Shown in pieces: positions 1 to 9,022 of a stretch of 64,000 nt of DNA. Position 1 is the first letter of the stretch; each line of letters begins with the position of its first letter. The stretch is from JAQBQB01 sp963846925 (GTDB lineage Bacteria > Gemmatimonadota > Gemmatimonadetes > Gemmatimonadales > Gemmatimonadaceae): NCBI GenBank assembly GCA_963846925.1, contig CAWJXW010000010.1, forward strand, positions 1-64,000, in the 5' to 3' direction. Below the pieces are notes generated by a model. That model worked only from the letters and a program-made list of their open reading frames with translations, ran no database searches and was not told where the DNA came from. Both the position numbers and the translations under genes were made by a program.

Positions 1-1346
1 ATGTGCGAATCAACAGTCCGGAGCCGATCACGAGCGCCAGCGCGAGCGCGATCTCTGCACACCACGAGGGTCGAACGCACATGATGATTGGCACGTCTAC
101 AGCCGAGGCCCCGGTTCCGTCCCTCAGCGTACCGCTTAGATCCTGCCGCGCGGCCTGAAGCGCCGGCGCGACGCCGAACAGCAATCCGGTCACGAGCGAG
201 ACGAGCGATGGTGAACACCGCCAACCGCCAGTCTAACTGAATCGCGGCGCCGCCATCGCCCAGCGCGGGCAAATTCGCCGTGTTGATACGACATCAGCGA
301 ACGAATCCCGACGAGGCCGAGCGTCAACCCAGCCGCCCCGCCCGCAATTGAGAGCAGCACGCTTTCCGTGAGCAACTGTCGAATGATGCGGCCGCGGTCG
401 GCGCCCATCGCCGCGCGAATCGCGAGTTCCCGTTTTCTCACCGTCGAGCGCACGAGCAGCAAATTGGCGACATTGGCGCACGCGATGAGCAGTACTCCCG
501 CAACGGCCGAAATCAGGACGATGAGGACCGACTGCGAGTTTGCGAACGAAGACCTTCTGCATCAGCTCCACGCTGAAGGCTCCCTTCGGCCCGATCGAGC
601 CAGGGAAGCGCTCGGGCGGTACGCGGCCGCCGATTGCGCCAGCTTTGCCTGTCTCCTGCGCGAGTGTCACGCCGGGCGCGAGTCGACCAGGCCACTCGGA
701 AGTAGTGCGCCTGGTCCTGCGTGTTCGGATCGATTGGAAACATCGTCCACAAGTCCGGAGTGTCACCGAGGTCGGACTGGTCGAAGCCTGTTCCCGATGA
801 CACCGATGACCACGTACGGTTCGCCGCTGAGCGAGATCGTTTTCCCCACGATCGCTCGATCGGCCGCGAAGCGTCGCGTCCACCAACGATAGGAAAGGAC
901 CGCGACCTTGCCGGCGGTCGGAGAGATCTTCGGCGGTCGTGAACGTGCGCCCGAGCACCGGCGTCGCGCCGAGCAGGTGAAAGAACGGCGGACTGACCTG
1001 CTCGGTGGTGACCTGTTCCGGCGTGTCGCCGCCCGTGTCGTTCGACGAGAACGGAGCGGTATGCCGAGCGCGTCTCGCCGGCATCCGTCTGACGCCGCCA
1101 GTGCGCGAACTTGGCGGGCGACGCCGCCGGAAAGCTGTTCCCGTTCGGAGACGTGTTCATGAACAGCACGATCCGGGCCGGCGTCGGGAAGGGAAACGGG
1201 CGGAGAAGGACGGCGTTGACGACCGAGAAGACGGCGGTCGTGGCGCCAATGCCCAACGCGAGCGTCGCGACGGCGGCGATGGTGAAGGCCCGCTGCTGTC
1301 GGAGCGTGCGAAGACTGTACTTGAGGTCCTGGAAGAAATGCTCCAC
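1..1346 (-). CDS. ADOP-type FtsX/MacB-like ABC transporter permease, frameshifted, 3' end outside window
   Basis: Inner-membrane permease of the MacB/FtsX class that would pair with an ATPase to move substrate across the envelope. The start is taken as GTG at 1346, preceded by CAGGGAAC, giving VEHFFQDLKYSLRTLRQQ, the usual beginning of acidobacterial/Gemmatimonadota ADOP permeases, followed by a first membrane helix (AFTIAAVATLALGIGATTAV). Further along in other frames come a MacB-type periplasmic segment and a second hydrophobic block (LIACANVANLLLVRSTVRKR) with the RELAIRAAMGA signature. At least four reading-frame changes occur (about 1100, 900, 700, 500), each keeping family-like residues, so indel errors are more likely than true decay. 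It lies 115 bp downstream of the multicopper oxidase on the same strand. The C-terminal half is beyond the window. Confidence 0.8.
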
Positions 1347-1461
1347 GGGCGTTCCCTGTCCTATGAGGAATGACGGATGTGCGCGTGATCGTCGGAACAT
1401 ACAGCCCGTCGGGCGGCCCGACCTGTCCCCCACGGATGCGGGCTTCGTTGCGGCAACGCCC

Positions 1462-3246
1462 TCAATCGACGTGCAACACCGTCATCATGCCCGAGCCGAG
1501 ATGCTCGGCGATGTGGCAATGGAGCATCCACGCGCCCGGATTCGACGCGTCGATGAGCAGGTCGACGGTCGATCCCACCGGAATGAGCGCCGTGTCCTTC
1601 CATACGAGGTTCGTCGTCTGGACCCCGTCGCGCGCAATGACGAGCATCCGCTGGCCGTGCAGGTGAATCGGATGCTGCATCGGATGAAAGGACTTCGGAT
1701 CGTTGAAGATCCTGAGCTTGAGGATCGACCCGCGCGCGACATGCCAATCGATGTCCATGTTCTCGCGGCCGGTGGCGTCGTCGCGAAGAATCCAGCGCAC
1801 CTGCTTGCTCGTCGATAGCCAATTCATATCCGGCATTCCGTCTACCCACTCGACCGGCGCGTAGTACGCGGTATCGACGTTCATGAACTGCACCGTCGCG
1901 AGCGGTAGCGCATTCGTCGCGACGGTGAGCGTCAACGTCTTGTCGGGGGCTTTCGTGAAGTATGAACGATACCGATCGACGTCGCGCGCTACCTGCGTAT
2001 TCGTCCGAAGCGTCGCGAAGGGCTTGGCATAGTCCGGTGTCGCCGGCGACGGATCGACGGTGACGGTACCCAGCGTGTCGACCTCCTGTGAGAACTCGCC
2101 GGCATAGTGGTTGATCGCCTGGATCGCGTTCACCACCGTGAAGCGACCGGCCCGATCGAACCGGACTTCGACGACGTAACGCTCGGCCGGAGCGATCACG
2201 ACGCTCGGGACGCGTTCCTCGCGCTCGAACCGGCTGACATCGGATGCGACGACTTTGATCGGCGCGCCGCCGAACGAGAGGTTGAAGGTGCGCGAGCTGG
2301 AGACGTTCGTGATGAAGTACCGCACGACCTCGCCCCTCTTCGCGCGGAGCGTATAGCGCGGCTCGCCATTGACGAGCAACACGTTGCCGACACGCCCCAT
2401 CAGAGCATAGTCCGGCGCCTCCTTGCCGAACGGGATCAGCGTGTCCCCGTTCACCAGCAGGTCATCGAGCAGCAAGCGTCTGCTCGCGATTCGCCGGCGA
2501 GTAGTAGTCGGGGGCCGGCGAATCGACGCGCAGGTTGCCGAACAGCCCCATCGCCTGCTCGATGTCTTCGCGCACGTGCGGGTGATACCAGTAGATCCCC
2601 GCGTCGGGGAAGTGAACCGTGTAGACGAAGTCGCCGCCCGGCGACGACGGAGTCCTGCGTGAGGCCCGGGACGCCGTCGAATCGATTGTCGAGGCGCACG
2701 CCATGCCAATGCACCGTGCTCGGCAAGTCGATGCGATTGTGGAAGCGCACGGTGATCGTCGCGTTCTGCGGCACGCGAATGAGCGGACCGGGCACCTGCC
2801 CGTTGAAGCCGTACATCGCGAACGTGTGGCCCTGGATGGTGCGACGGACGAACATCGCGGTGAGGTCGAGCGTGTCGCCGTCCGCGAGACGCGCGACCTG
2901 CGACGGCTTCGCCGCCGGAAGCTTCTTCAGATCGACGCCTTCGCCGGGGAGAAAGGACGTCACAGGCGGCGCGAGCCCGACGAGACCGGGGATCATCGGC
3001 ATGCCCCTCGGCATCGGCACCGGCATCGGCATGCCCATCGGCATCGTGTCGCGCGCCGCGGCGGGTCGCGCCGTCGGCGACCTCGCGCTTCGACGAATCC
3101 ACCTTCATGCCCGGCATCGAACCCATTCCCGGCATGGCTGGCATCGTGGTCGGCTTTGTCGGCGGCTTGGGCGGCGTCTGACACGACGCCGTGGCTGCGG
3201 CGCTCACGACGAAGATTCCGACGAGGAGCCACGGTGCAGCGCGCAT
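1462..3246 (-). CDS. Exported Met-rich multicopper oxidase (lipoprotein-like), frameshifted
   Basis: Three-cupredoxin-type copper oxidase, probably periplasmic, that would couple substrate or Cu(I) oxidation to oxygen reduction. Copper ligands are visible in order: HWHG (about 2690-2710), WYHPH (about 2585), HPMQHPIHLHG (about 1670-1690) and HCHIAEHLGSGM (about 1490-1525), which supplies type 3 ligands, the type 1 Cys and the axial Met. The N-terminus has a hydrophobic signal ending ATASC|Q, suggesting a lipoprotein. After it comes a strongly Met/Pro-rich stretch (about 3000-3130) resembling copper-binding inserts of CueO-like enzymes. Frame changes near 3070, 2640 and 2480 split the gene; all four ligand motifs survive, so I read these as sequence errors. 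Its ATG overlaps the stop of the upstream gene (TGATG), so they are cotranscribed. Substrate unknown. Confidence 0.85.
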   Translation of the reverse strand: MRAAPWLLVGIFVVSAAATASCQTPPKPPTKPTTMPAMPGMGSMPGMKVDSSKREVADGATRRGARHDADGHADAGADAEGHADDPRSRRARAACDVLSPRRRRRSEEASGGEAVAGRASRGRRHARPHRDVRPSHHPGPHVRDVRLQRAGARSAHSRAAERDDHRALPQSHRLAEHGALAWRAPRQSIRRRPGPHAGLRRRRAATSSTRFTSPTRGSTGITRTCAKTSSRRWGCSATCASIRRPPTTTRRRIASRRLLLDDLLVNGDTLIPFGKEAPDYALMGRVGNVLLVNGEPRYTLRAKRGEVVRYFITNVSSSRTFNLSFGGAPIKVVASDVSRFEREERVPSVVIAPAERYVVEVRFDRAGRFTVVNAIQAINHYAGEFSQEVDTLGTVTVDPSPATPDYAKPFATLRTNTQVARDVDRYRSYFTKAPDKTLTLTVATNALPLATVQFMNVDTAYYAPVEWVDGMPDMNWLSTSKQVRWILRDDATGRENMDIDWHVARGSILKLRIFNDPKSFHPMQHPIHLHGQRMLVIARDGVQTTNLVWKDTALIPVGSTVDLLIDASNPGAWMLHCHIAEHLGSGMMTVLHVD

Positions 3247-3727
3247 CACGGCGGAATCCCTCGGAAGAGTGGATGCGAGAGGAACGACTGCAGCCATCCA
3301 CTCGGGGAAGTGCCATGCAAGACGGTCGGTCCGGCGTGCGTCGTCGGCGTCGCGATCGACTCGGCGGTGATCACGAGCAGGAACTTGTTCAGTTCCGCGT
3401 GGCCCACGGTGTTCTGGCCGTTCGTGACTTCGCCGAGGCGGTCCCATTGTTTGAGATCCGTCGTCACCGCCCACGCGACATAGGCGCCGTATGCGCCGAG
3501 CGTAGACGGCGCCGGGAGACCCGGGCTTCGATCTGGACGTCATAGCTCGCGCGGCCATCGGCGGTTACCGCTACGCCAAACGGCGAGGATGCGAACACGA
3601 GGCGCGCCTGCCCCTTGGCGTCTGGCGCCTTGGGTGTGTTGAAGAGCGGAATATCGAACGGGCCCGCCGCCGCGGCGACCGCCATCGCCGCGACGAACGC
3701 GAGCCCCAGTCGAGTCATGCGACTCAC
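3246..3727 (-). CDS. Small exported protein of unknown function, one frameshift
   Basis: About 160 residues if one frame change near 3500 is repaired. The start at 3727 gives MSRMTRLGLAFVAAMAVAAAAG, a signal peptide. The second frame continues with TTDLKQWDRLGEVTNGQNTVG and ends at the start codon of the multicopper oxidase. The residues bridging the two frames read naturally (LPAPSTLGAYGAYVAWAV), so this is one gene. I recognise no domain. It sits 3 bp after the LVIVD protein and overlaps the oxidase start by one base, so it probably works with them outside the cytoplasm, perhaps as an accessory or cofactor-handling protein; that is inference. Confidence 0.6.
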
Positions 3728-3730
3728 GCG

Positions 3731-5110
3731 TCAGTCGTGCGGCACGACGGCCTTGACCGTCTTCTCAGGGCCGTGGTCGTAGTCCTGAACGCTGGAGATG
3801 TTCGGCATGCCGTAGTCGTGTCCATTCCAGCCCTTGAAGCCGTCCATCTTGAACAGCCAGAGACCGCTGCGCATGTCGGAGAGCACGATCAGCCCGTCGT
3901 AGTTGCGAACGTCGACGCCGAATGCGCCCTGTTCGACGCTGGTCGTGCTCTGCCAGCCGTTGTCGGGCGTGCCGCCGAAGCCGTGCTCGTGCTCGCACTC
4001 GCAGGTGAACCACGCCCCGTCCGTCTTCGGGTGCTTCGGATCCTTGAGATCAAAGATCTGTAAGCCATCCTCGTACGCCGAGACGAACACGTACGGCCAG
4101 CGCACCTCGTGGTTATGGGAAAGGTCGCGCCAGTCGGCGGTCCACGCGCTGATGGGGACGTCGATGTTCTGGGTCTTGCCCTGTTGTCCCGCGCTCAAGT
4201 CCCAAACGCGGAGCGGCGTGTACTGATATTCGGTCTCCGTGACGGCGTAATGCCCATCGGGCGACGGCGTAAAGGTGTGGGCGATGTCCATGCCCAAGCT
4301 CGTGATAGTGAAGAGCTGCTTCGGCGTCTCGGGCTTGGTCACGTCCCACACGGAATATCCGCCGAGTCCCGCGCCGTAGAACTTGTCCTGCTTGGTGGCG
4401 GGGTCGTAGCCGACATAGAAATCGTGGTACCCCCCGCCGCCGATCTGGCGATACGGCGTGGGATTCGGCACCTCGCCGACGAGCCACGAGCTCTCGGGCG
4501 CGCCGCTGACGACCTTCGAGAGGTCGTAGACGAGCGCTTTCGATTGATTGACGGTGGCAAAGTAGAGGACGCGTCCGTCGGAGTGCTTGTAGGCGAACGT
4601 GTTGTGGAACCCGCCCGGCGACTGCGGATATCGAATGCGCGCGACCACCTTCACCTTGCTGGCGTCGGGCAGTCCTGTGACGTCGAAAATCACCGCGCCA
4701 AGATCTGTGTCGGGGCTTCCCTGCATGAACTGGTACGACTGCGCGTAGTAGTATTTGCTCCCGATCTTGAAGTATTTGCCGTCCATCGCGCCGATGCCGC
4801 GGTGCAGTTCCGGATTCTCGATGGTCCATTCGTAGACTTTCTTCGGCGCCGACGTACTGCGGATGTCGTAGATCTGCACGTCGAAGTTGACGAAGCCGCA
4901 GAGGTAGACGTATGGCCGGTCGGGATCCTGTTCGAGTTCGATGTCGGCGGCCTTCCACGCGCCAGGATGCGCGACGACATGGGCCAGCGCGTGCACCTTC
5001 TCGGTGCCGTTGTGCTTGGCATCGGACGCCGGCAAGGCGGTCCCCGGGTCCTGGGCGGGCAGCACCGGAGCAAAGGCCAAAAGGGCAGGGACGGCCAACC
5101 ATCGTAGCAT
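3731..5110 (-). CDS. Secreted LVIVD-repeat beta-propeller protein
   Basis: 459 residues, intact. An N-terminal signal peptide (MLRWLAVPALLAFAPVLPAQ) is followed by repeated blades of the LVIVD/YVTN type: PYVYLCGFVNFDVQIYDI, YSVWDVTKPETPKQLF, YVFVSAYEDGLQIFDLKDP and YDGLIVLSDMRSGLWLFKMD. These pack as a beta-propeller, usually a binding or surface-exposed protein rather than an enzyme. A small acidic/His cluster (CECEHEHGFGG, about 3975-4000) could bind metal, which fits the copper oxidase two genes downstream. It is the first gene of a three-gene secreted set read from 5110 down to 1462. Function beyond binding is unknown. Confidence 0.8.
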   Translation of the reverse strand: MLRWLAVPALLAFAPVLPAQDPGTALPASDAKHNGTEKVHALAHVVAHPGAWKAADIELEQDPDRPYVYLCGFVNFDVQIYDIRSTSAPKKVYEWTIENPELHRGIGAMDGKYFKIGSKYYYAQSYQFMQGSPDTDLGAVIFDVTGLPDASKVKVVARIRYPQSPGGFHNTFAYKHSDGRVLYFATVNQSKALVYDLSKVVSGAPESSWLVGEVPNPTPYRQIGGGGYHDFYVGYDPATKQDKFYGAGLGGYSVWDVTKPETPKQLFTITSLGMDIAHTFTPSPDGHYAVTETEYQYTPLRVWDLSAGQQGKTQNIDVPISAWTADWRDLSHNHEVRWPYVFVSAYEDGLQIFDLKDPKHPKTDGAWFTCECEHEHGFGGTPDNGWQSTTSVEQGAFGVDVRNYDGLIVLSDMRSGLWLFKMDGFKGWNGHDYGMPNISSVQDYDHGPEKTVKAVVPHD

Positions 5111-5249
5111 TGCGGTCCTCGTCGTGAGTATGGGGTGTGCGCGGCTAACCGAGATGGACGACGTCGCGCAATTCGGAGTATGTGCGACGACGACAGGTGT
5201 CGCAACAACCGAAGGCTTCGCGCTGCGGTCGAAACGCCGTGACGGCTTC

Positions 5250-5477
5250 CTATTTGGCGGGGCGAACGAGGGCTGCCCGCTCGAGGCGTTTCGCGACGCG
5301 GACGGTCACGGCGCCACCCGCCATTAGACCACCCGACGCCACGAGGCCAAGCTTGGCAAGGGCGACGTTGACGAGCCACGGCGCACCGGCGATTCCGACG
5401 TGCGCAAACATCGCAACCGCAACCGCCCCGCCGACGGCTGCGCCGAAAGCGATCATGACCTTCCCTAGGCCCCTCAT
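5250..5477 (-). CDS. Small membrane protein, unknown
   Basis: 75 residues with two hydrophobic segments (VMIAFGAAVGGAVAVAMFA and a second around LVNVALAKLGLVASGGLMAGG) and a basic C-terminus (VAKRLERAALVRPAK). It starts at ATG 5477, 43 bp below the stop of the MarR gene on the same strand, and probably belongs to that transcript. No family recognised. Support is the clean two-helix pattern and the operon position; the coding call for such a short frame in GC-rich DNA is moderate. Confidence 0.5.
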   Translation of the reverse strand: MRGLGKVMIAFGAAVGGAVAVAMFAHVGIAGAPWLVNVALAKLGLVASGGLMAGGAVTVRVAKRLERAALVRPAK

Positions 5478-5520
5478 TGAGCAAACATACCCAGACGCGA
5501 CCGAGTTTGCCCACCGTGTC

Positions 5521-6078
5521 TTACGCGGATACGCGCCTCTCTCTAACGCGAGTCGCGCCGCGGCGAGACCGCCGTTCGCGGTGCGAATCCTCGAACAGCA
5601 TCGCCGCCGGCTGATCCGCGATCCCCATCTCTGTCGTCAGCGCGATGAGTCCACGTGCCAGTTCATGAAGCCGCGTTGGCGACAGCTTCTCCAGCCCTTG
5701 AATGAGCAATTCGGTCGGCGCCGGCGACTTCGCTGTGCTCACCGCCCGGCGCCCTCGCGCCGTCAGCACGACTGACGCGCGGCGCCGATCGTCCCCAGAC
5801 GCCTCACGACTCACATAGCCGGATTCCGCGAGGCGATCGACGATGGTCGCAACCGAGCTCCGATCGGTCATCGTCGACCTGGCGAGATCGTTGATCGAGC
5901 AGCCCGGCGTCGAGTCGACCGCGGCTAGCACGAACATCTGGGCCGCGCTCAATCCCGTCGCGAGCTCGGTGCGACGCGCGACGACGCGCAGTTCACGCAG
6001 GATGCGTCGAAAGGCATCGACTGCGTCGGAAATGTCCGGCGTCGCCTCGGTGGTCACCCTCGAGCGTGCCTTTTTCAT
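5521..6078 (-). CDS. MarR-family transcriptional regulator
   Basis: 185-residue winged-helix repressor. The start is ATG 6078, overlapping the stop of the TPR gene by four bases (ATGA). The upstream in-frame extension is rejected because it is the antisense of TPR coding sequence. Visible features: dimerisation helix (DAVDAFRRILRELRVVARR), helix-turn-helix and recognition helix (LARSTMTDRSSVATIVDRLAE), and the wing (REASGDDRRRASVVLTARGR), the classic MarR DDRR motif. It is the fourth gene of the Pal-ClC-TPR-MarR run. MarR proteins usually bind palindromes in the divergent promoter of their own operon, and such palindromes exist at 9700-9740, so it may regulate both this operon and the monooxygenase. 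That link is inference. Confidence 0.88.
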   Translation of the reverse strand: MKKARSRVTTEATPDISDAVDAFRRILRELRVVARRTELATGLSAAQMFVLAAVDSTPGCSINDLARSTMTDRSSVATIVDRLAESGYVSREASGDDRRRASVVLTARGRRAVSTAKSPAPTELLIQGLEKLSPTRLHELARGLIALTTEMGIADQPAAMLFEDSHRERRSRRGATRVRERRVSA

Positions 6079-7211
6079 TGATTGATCCGAGCAACGAGGA
6101 GCCGAAGGGCGTCGTCGTGCATCGCCGCGTCGCAGCCAGGAGGTCTGGCTGCCCACGCGTCGGCAGCAGCCTGCAGCAACCGGTCGGCCTCGGCCTCGGA
6201 ATCTACGCGCTGATGGGGCGCGCGACGTATCGGCGGCGGCAACAGTAAGGCTCTCGCCGAGTCCAGCGCCGCCGTTGATGCCCGACCGCACGACGACACC
6301 GCGGAGAGCGCCCGCGCGAGGAGCGCGCGACTCCGTGCCAATCGCTCGCTTGCCTCGAGGCCTAGCGCCGTGGGATCGAGGGCAAGGACGGTGTCCAGAA
6401 GCGAGAGACGGCCGGAGCTTTTCGTGTCAGCGGGACGCAACCGCACCGCTTCAGCGAAATCGGCGCGCGCAGTTCGCAGGTTGCCAGCCGCGATCGCCGC
6501 TTCGCCCAGACCGGCGTAGGCCTCGCCGTCGGTAGGGTCGTGCCGGAGCACTTCGCGAAACATGTTGGCTGCGCGCGCCGGAGAGCCGGCGAGAAGAAAC
6601 AAGTTGCCTAAGCGCCTGCGCAGCGCCACGCTGTCCGGCGACACCTCTTCAAACGGCAGCAACTCGGCGAGCAGCTCGCTTGGCACGCCGTGCTTCGCGA
6701 GCAGATCGATCAACTCGAACCGCGCCCGCCTCCGCCGCTCGACCGAGTCGGCGCCCCAACGACCGAAGATCGCGCGGTGCAGATACGCCTTGGCGTCCGC
6801 GGTCCGTCCTTCACGGACCATCACATGCGCCATCGTGAGGTTCACAGCACCGTCGTTCTCCGCGCGCTCGAGCAAGGCTCGCAGAGTTGCTTCCGCTTCT
6901 GCGGTCCGTCCCTCCTGCAACATCGCCTCGCCGAGCGCAAGCGCGTAGTTGACGTTCGATCGATCGATGCTCACGGCCGTCCCAAAGTGATCCGCCGCCT
7001 CCGATGCACGTCCCGAACGCAGGGCCGACACACCGCTCTCGTACTCGGCGGCGGCTCGCGCCGCGGACTCGCCTTGATCGAGGTGCGCGAGAAATAGATC
7101 GAACGACAGGACCAGCCCGATCAACACGACGATGCCCGCAATCGTGCCCATGAAAATGGACGCGTTCGCAACGCGGAACTGCGTGGTCGGGTGGAGGCTC
7201 GTATCAGTCAT
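6075..7211 (-). CDS. Membrane-anchored TPR-repeat protein
   Basis: About 378 residues. The start is taken at ATG 7211 (MTDTSLHPTTQFRVANASIF), overlapping the ClC stop by eight bases. One N-terminal membrane helix (FMGTIAGIVVLIGLVLSFDLF) anchors a periplasmic or cytoplasmic array of tetratricopeptide repeats, for example AAEYESGVSALRSGRASEAA, NVNYALALGEAMLQEGRTAE and GEAYAGLGEAAIAAGNLRTA. TPRs are protein-binding scaffolds; the partner is unknown. The C-terminus is Arg/Ala-rich with two Cys residues. It is translationally coupled to the MarR gene downstream and to the ClC gene upstream. Confidence 0.8.
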   Translation of the reverse strand: MTDTSLHPTTQFRVANASIFMGTIAGIVVLIGLVLSFDLFLAHLDQGESAARAAAEYESGVSALRSGRASEAADHFGTAVSIDRSNVNYALALGEAMLQEGRTAEAEATLRALLERAENDGAVNLTMAHVMVREGRTADAKAYLHRAIFGRWGADSVERRRRARFELIDLLAKHGVPSELLAELLPFEEVSPDSVALRRRLGNLFLLAGSPARAANMFREVLRHDPTDGEAYAGLGEAAIAAGNLRTARADFAEAVRLRPADTKSSGRLSLLDTVLALDPTALGLEASERLARSRALLARALSAVSSCGRASTAALDSARALLLPPPIRRAPHQRVDSEAEADRLLQAAADAWAARPPGCDAAMHDDALRLLVARINQ

Positions 7212-9000
7212 CGCCACGGCGGGCAAGGTCGGGAACCTCGTCGACACGCTCCACGCCATACACATGGAGAATGTCCGGCAGCGTCACGACGCCCAGCATC
7301 GTGCGAACGTTGGCTCGGCTCACCACCGGCAGTACCGTGTGTCGGGTCGATCCCATGCGCGAGAGAGCGAGTCCCAGGGGATGATCGCCGTGGACGTGCG
7401 GCAGTCCACCGTGGTCGGCGTTGGTGATCGTGTCGAGTAGCTGTCGCACCGGCACGGATCCTCGACCGTCGGAGGCAGCGGCGATGATGTCCGAGGTTCG
7501 GACCATTCCCAAGAGCCCGACCTCATCAGCGACCGGCCATGATCCAAGAGCCGAGCCACCGATACGACGGCGCGCTTCTTCGGAAGGCAATTCGGGCGCG
7601 AGTGGCGATGGCGCCGCCGTTGTCGCCGCGCTCACCCGCAGCTGTCGGGACATCGTGCGGAACTCACCGCTCGGCAGATGCAGTCCATCCTGGCGCGCGA
7701 GGGCTTCGTAGATCGGGTCTCGCTGGAACTTCTGTGAGATGTAGAACGCCAGCAGGTTCGAGATCATCAGCGGGACGATGATCGTGTAGTTGCGCGTGAC
7801 CTCGAAGATCATGATCACCGACGTCAACGGCGTGCGGATGATCCCAGCGAACGCGGTGCCCATGCCGACGAGCGCGTATGCGCCGGGGCCGGCGGTCGTC
7901 GCCGGCAGAAGGCTGTGCGCGACCTGCCCGACGGCTCCCCCCATCATCGCACCGATGAACATGCTCGGACCGAAGATGCCGCCCGCGTTCCCCGACGCGT
8001 AGCACATCGCAGTCCCCACAATCTTGAGCGCGGCAAACAGGACCAGCGCGTGCAGCACCAAGTCTCCGCTCAGGGCGCGATCCACTTGGTCGTACCCGAC
8101 GCCCATCACCTGCGGCACGAAGTAGCCAATGAGACCGATGCACAGCCCTCCGGCTACCGGTTGCAACCATACTGTCGATCTTGGAAGGCGTGCGAACGCC
8201 TTACGGAGCTGGAGGAGCAACCGGACGAACACGACGGAGCCGAGCCCGCCGATGATGCCAAGGACGACGTAGACGAGCAGCTCCGACGGATCGACGAGAT
8301 GGTACGCGGCAACGTGGAAGAGTGGTTCGTCGCCTAGCACGAGGTGCAGGACCATCCAGGACGTCGTCGAGCTGAGGACGACGGACCCGAGGATCGGCGC
8401 ATGCATGTCGCCCATGATCTCCTCGAGCGAGAAGAGCACAGCGGCGATTGGCGTGTTGAACGCGGCGGCAAGAGCAGCCGAAGCCCCAACGGGCACCAGC
8501 CAGCGGACTTGCGGCGTGCTCAGGCCGAGCCGGCGAGCGATGACGGACGCGATGCCCGATCCGATGTGTACCGACGGTCCTTCGCGTCCGAGTGCGATGC
8601 CGCTCGCCAGCGACGTCGAGCAGAGGAAGAACTTGCCGAGGACGGTACGGAGAGAGATGTGGCCGTCGTTGATGAAAATGGCGGCGCGCGTCTGTGGAAT
8701 GCCGCTGCCGCGCGCTTCCGGAAAGAAGCGATAGAGGAGATACCCCGTGATGAGCGCGCCGAGCACCGGAATGACGACCCGCCGCCCGCCCGCGCCGCCT
8801 GGCGGAAACATGTGCGCCGCCAGACGCCCCGTCAGCAGAATGAATGCGACGACGACGAGGCCAACGAGCGCGCCGATGAGAAGGCTGAGCGCGAGGGCGA
8901 GACGATCCTCGCGCCGGCGAAAGTCCTCGACCAGCGTGATGAGGCGTTCGTACCACCTCGTCTCCCGGGATTCGTCCAGAATTGCTGTTGTCTGAGTCAG
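7204..9000 (-). CDS. ClC-type chloride channel/antiporter with C-terminal CBS region
   Basis: About 598 residues. Membrane core with ClC signatures GREGPSVHIG (first selectivity element), the SLEEIMGDMHAP region, GNAGGIFGPSMFIGA and GMGTAFAGIIRTPLTSVIMIFE. The C-terminal ~170 residues contain a CBS-like segment (LGMVRTSDIIAAASDGRG, LGVVTLPDILHVYG). The first in-frame ATG, at 8811, is too late: upstream in-frame codons continue the first helix (LIGALVGLVVVAFILLTGRL) back to a stop near 9056, with no ATG, GTG or TTG. A CTG at 9000 preceded by GGAG six bases upstream is therefore the likely start. This is unusual, and an indel hiding a normal start is the alternative. The gene lies 22 bp after the Pal gene and overlaps the TPR gene. 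Confidence 0.88.
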   Translation of the reverse strand: MTQTTAILDESRETRWYERLITLVEDFRRREDRLALALSLLIGALVGLVVVAFILLTGRLAAHMFPPGGAGGRRVVIPVLGALITGYLLYRFFPEARGSGIPQTRAAIFINDGHISLRTVLGKFFLCSTSLASGIALGREGPSVHIGSGIASVIARRLGLSTPQVRWLVPVGASAALAAAFNTPIAAVLFSLEEIMGDMHAPILGSVVLSSTTSWMVLHLVLGDEPLFHVAAYHLVDPSELLVYVVLGIIGGLGSVVFVRLLLQLRKAFARLPRSTVWLQPVAGGLCIGLIGYFVPQVMGVGYDQVDRALSGDLVLHALVLFAALKIVGTAMCYASGNAGGIFGPSMFIGAMMGGAVGQVAHSLLPATTAGPGAYALVGMGTAFAGIIRTPLTSVIMIFEVTRNYTIIVPLMISNLLAFYISQKFQRDPIYEALARQDGLHLPSGEFRTMSRQLRVSAATTAAPSPLAPELPSEEARRRIGGSALGSWPVADEVGLLGMVRTSDIIAAASDGRGSVPVRQLLDTITNADHGGLPHVHGDHPLGLALSRMGSTRHTVLPVVSRANVRTMLGVVTLPDILHVYGVERVDEVPDLARRGDD

Positions 9001-9022
9001 GTGCCGCTCCGGCGATTTGCTC

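Noticed and set aside
2107..3483. Long plus-strand frame opposite the multicopper oxidase
   Set aside because: Arg/His-rich translation without domains; a shadow caused by high GC in the real minus-strand gene.
8812..9000. ATG 8811 as ClC start
   Set aside because: It would remove the first membrane helix and a conserved upstream segment that are clearly in frame.
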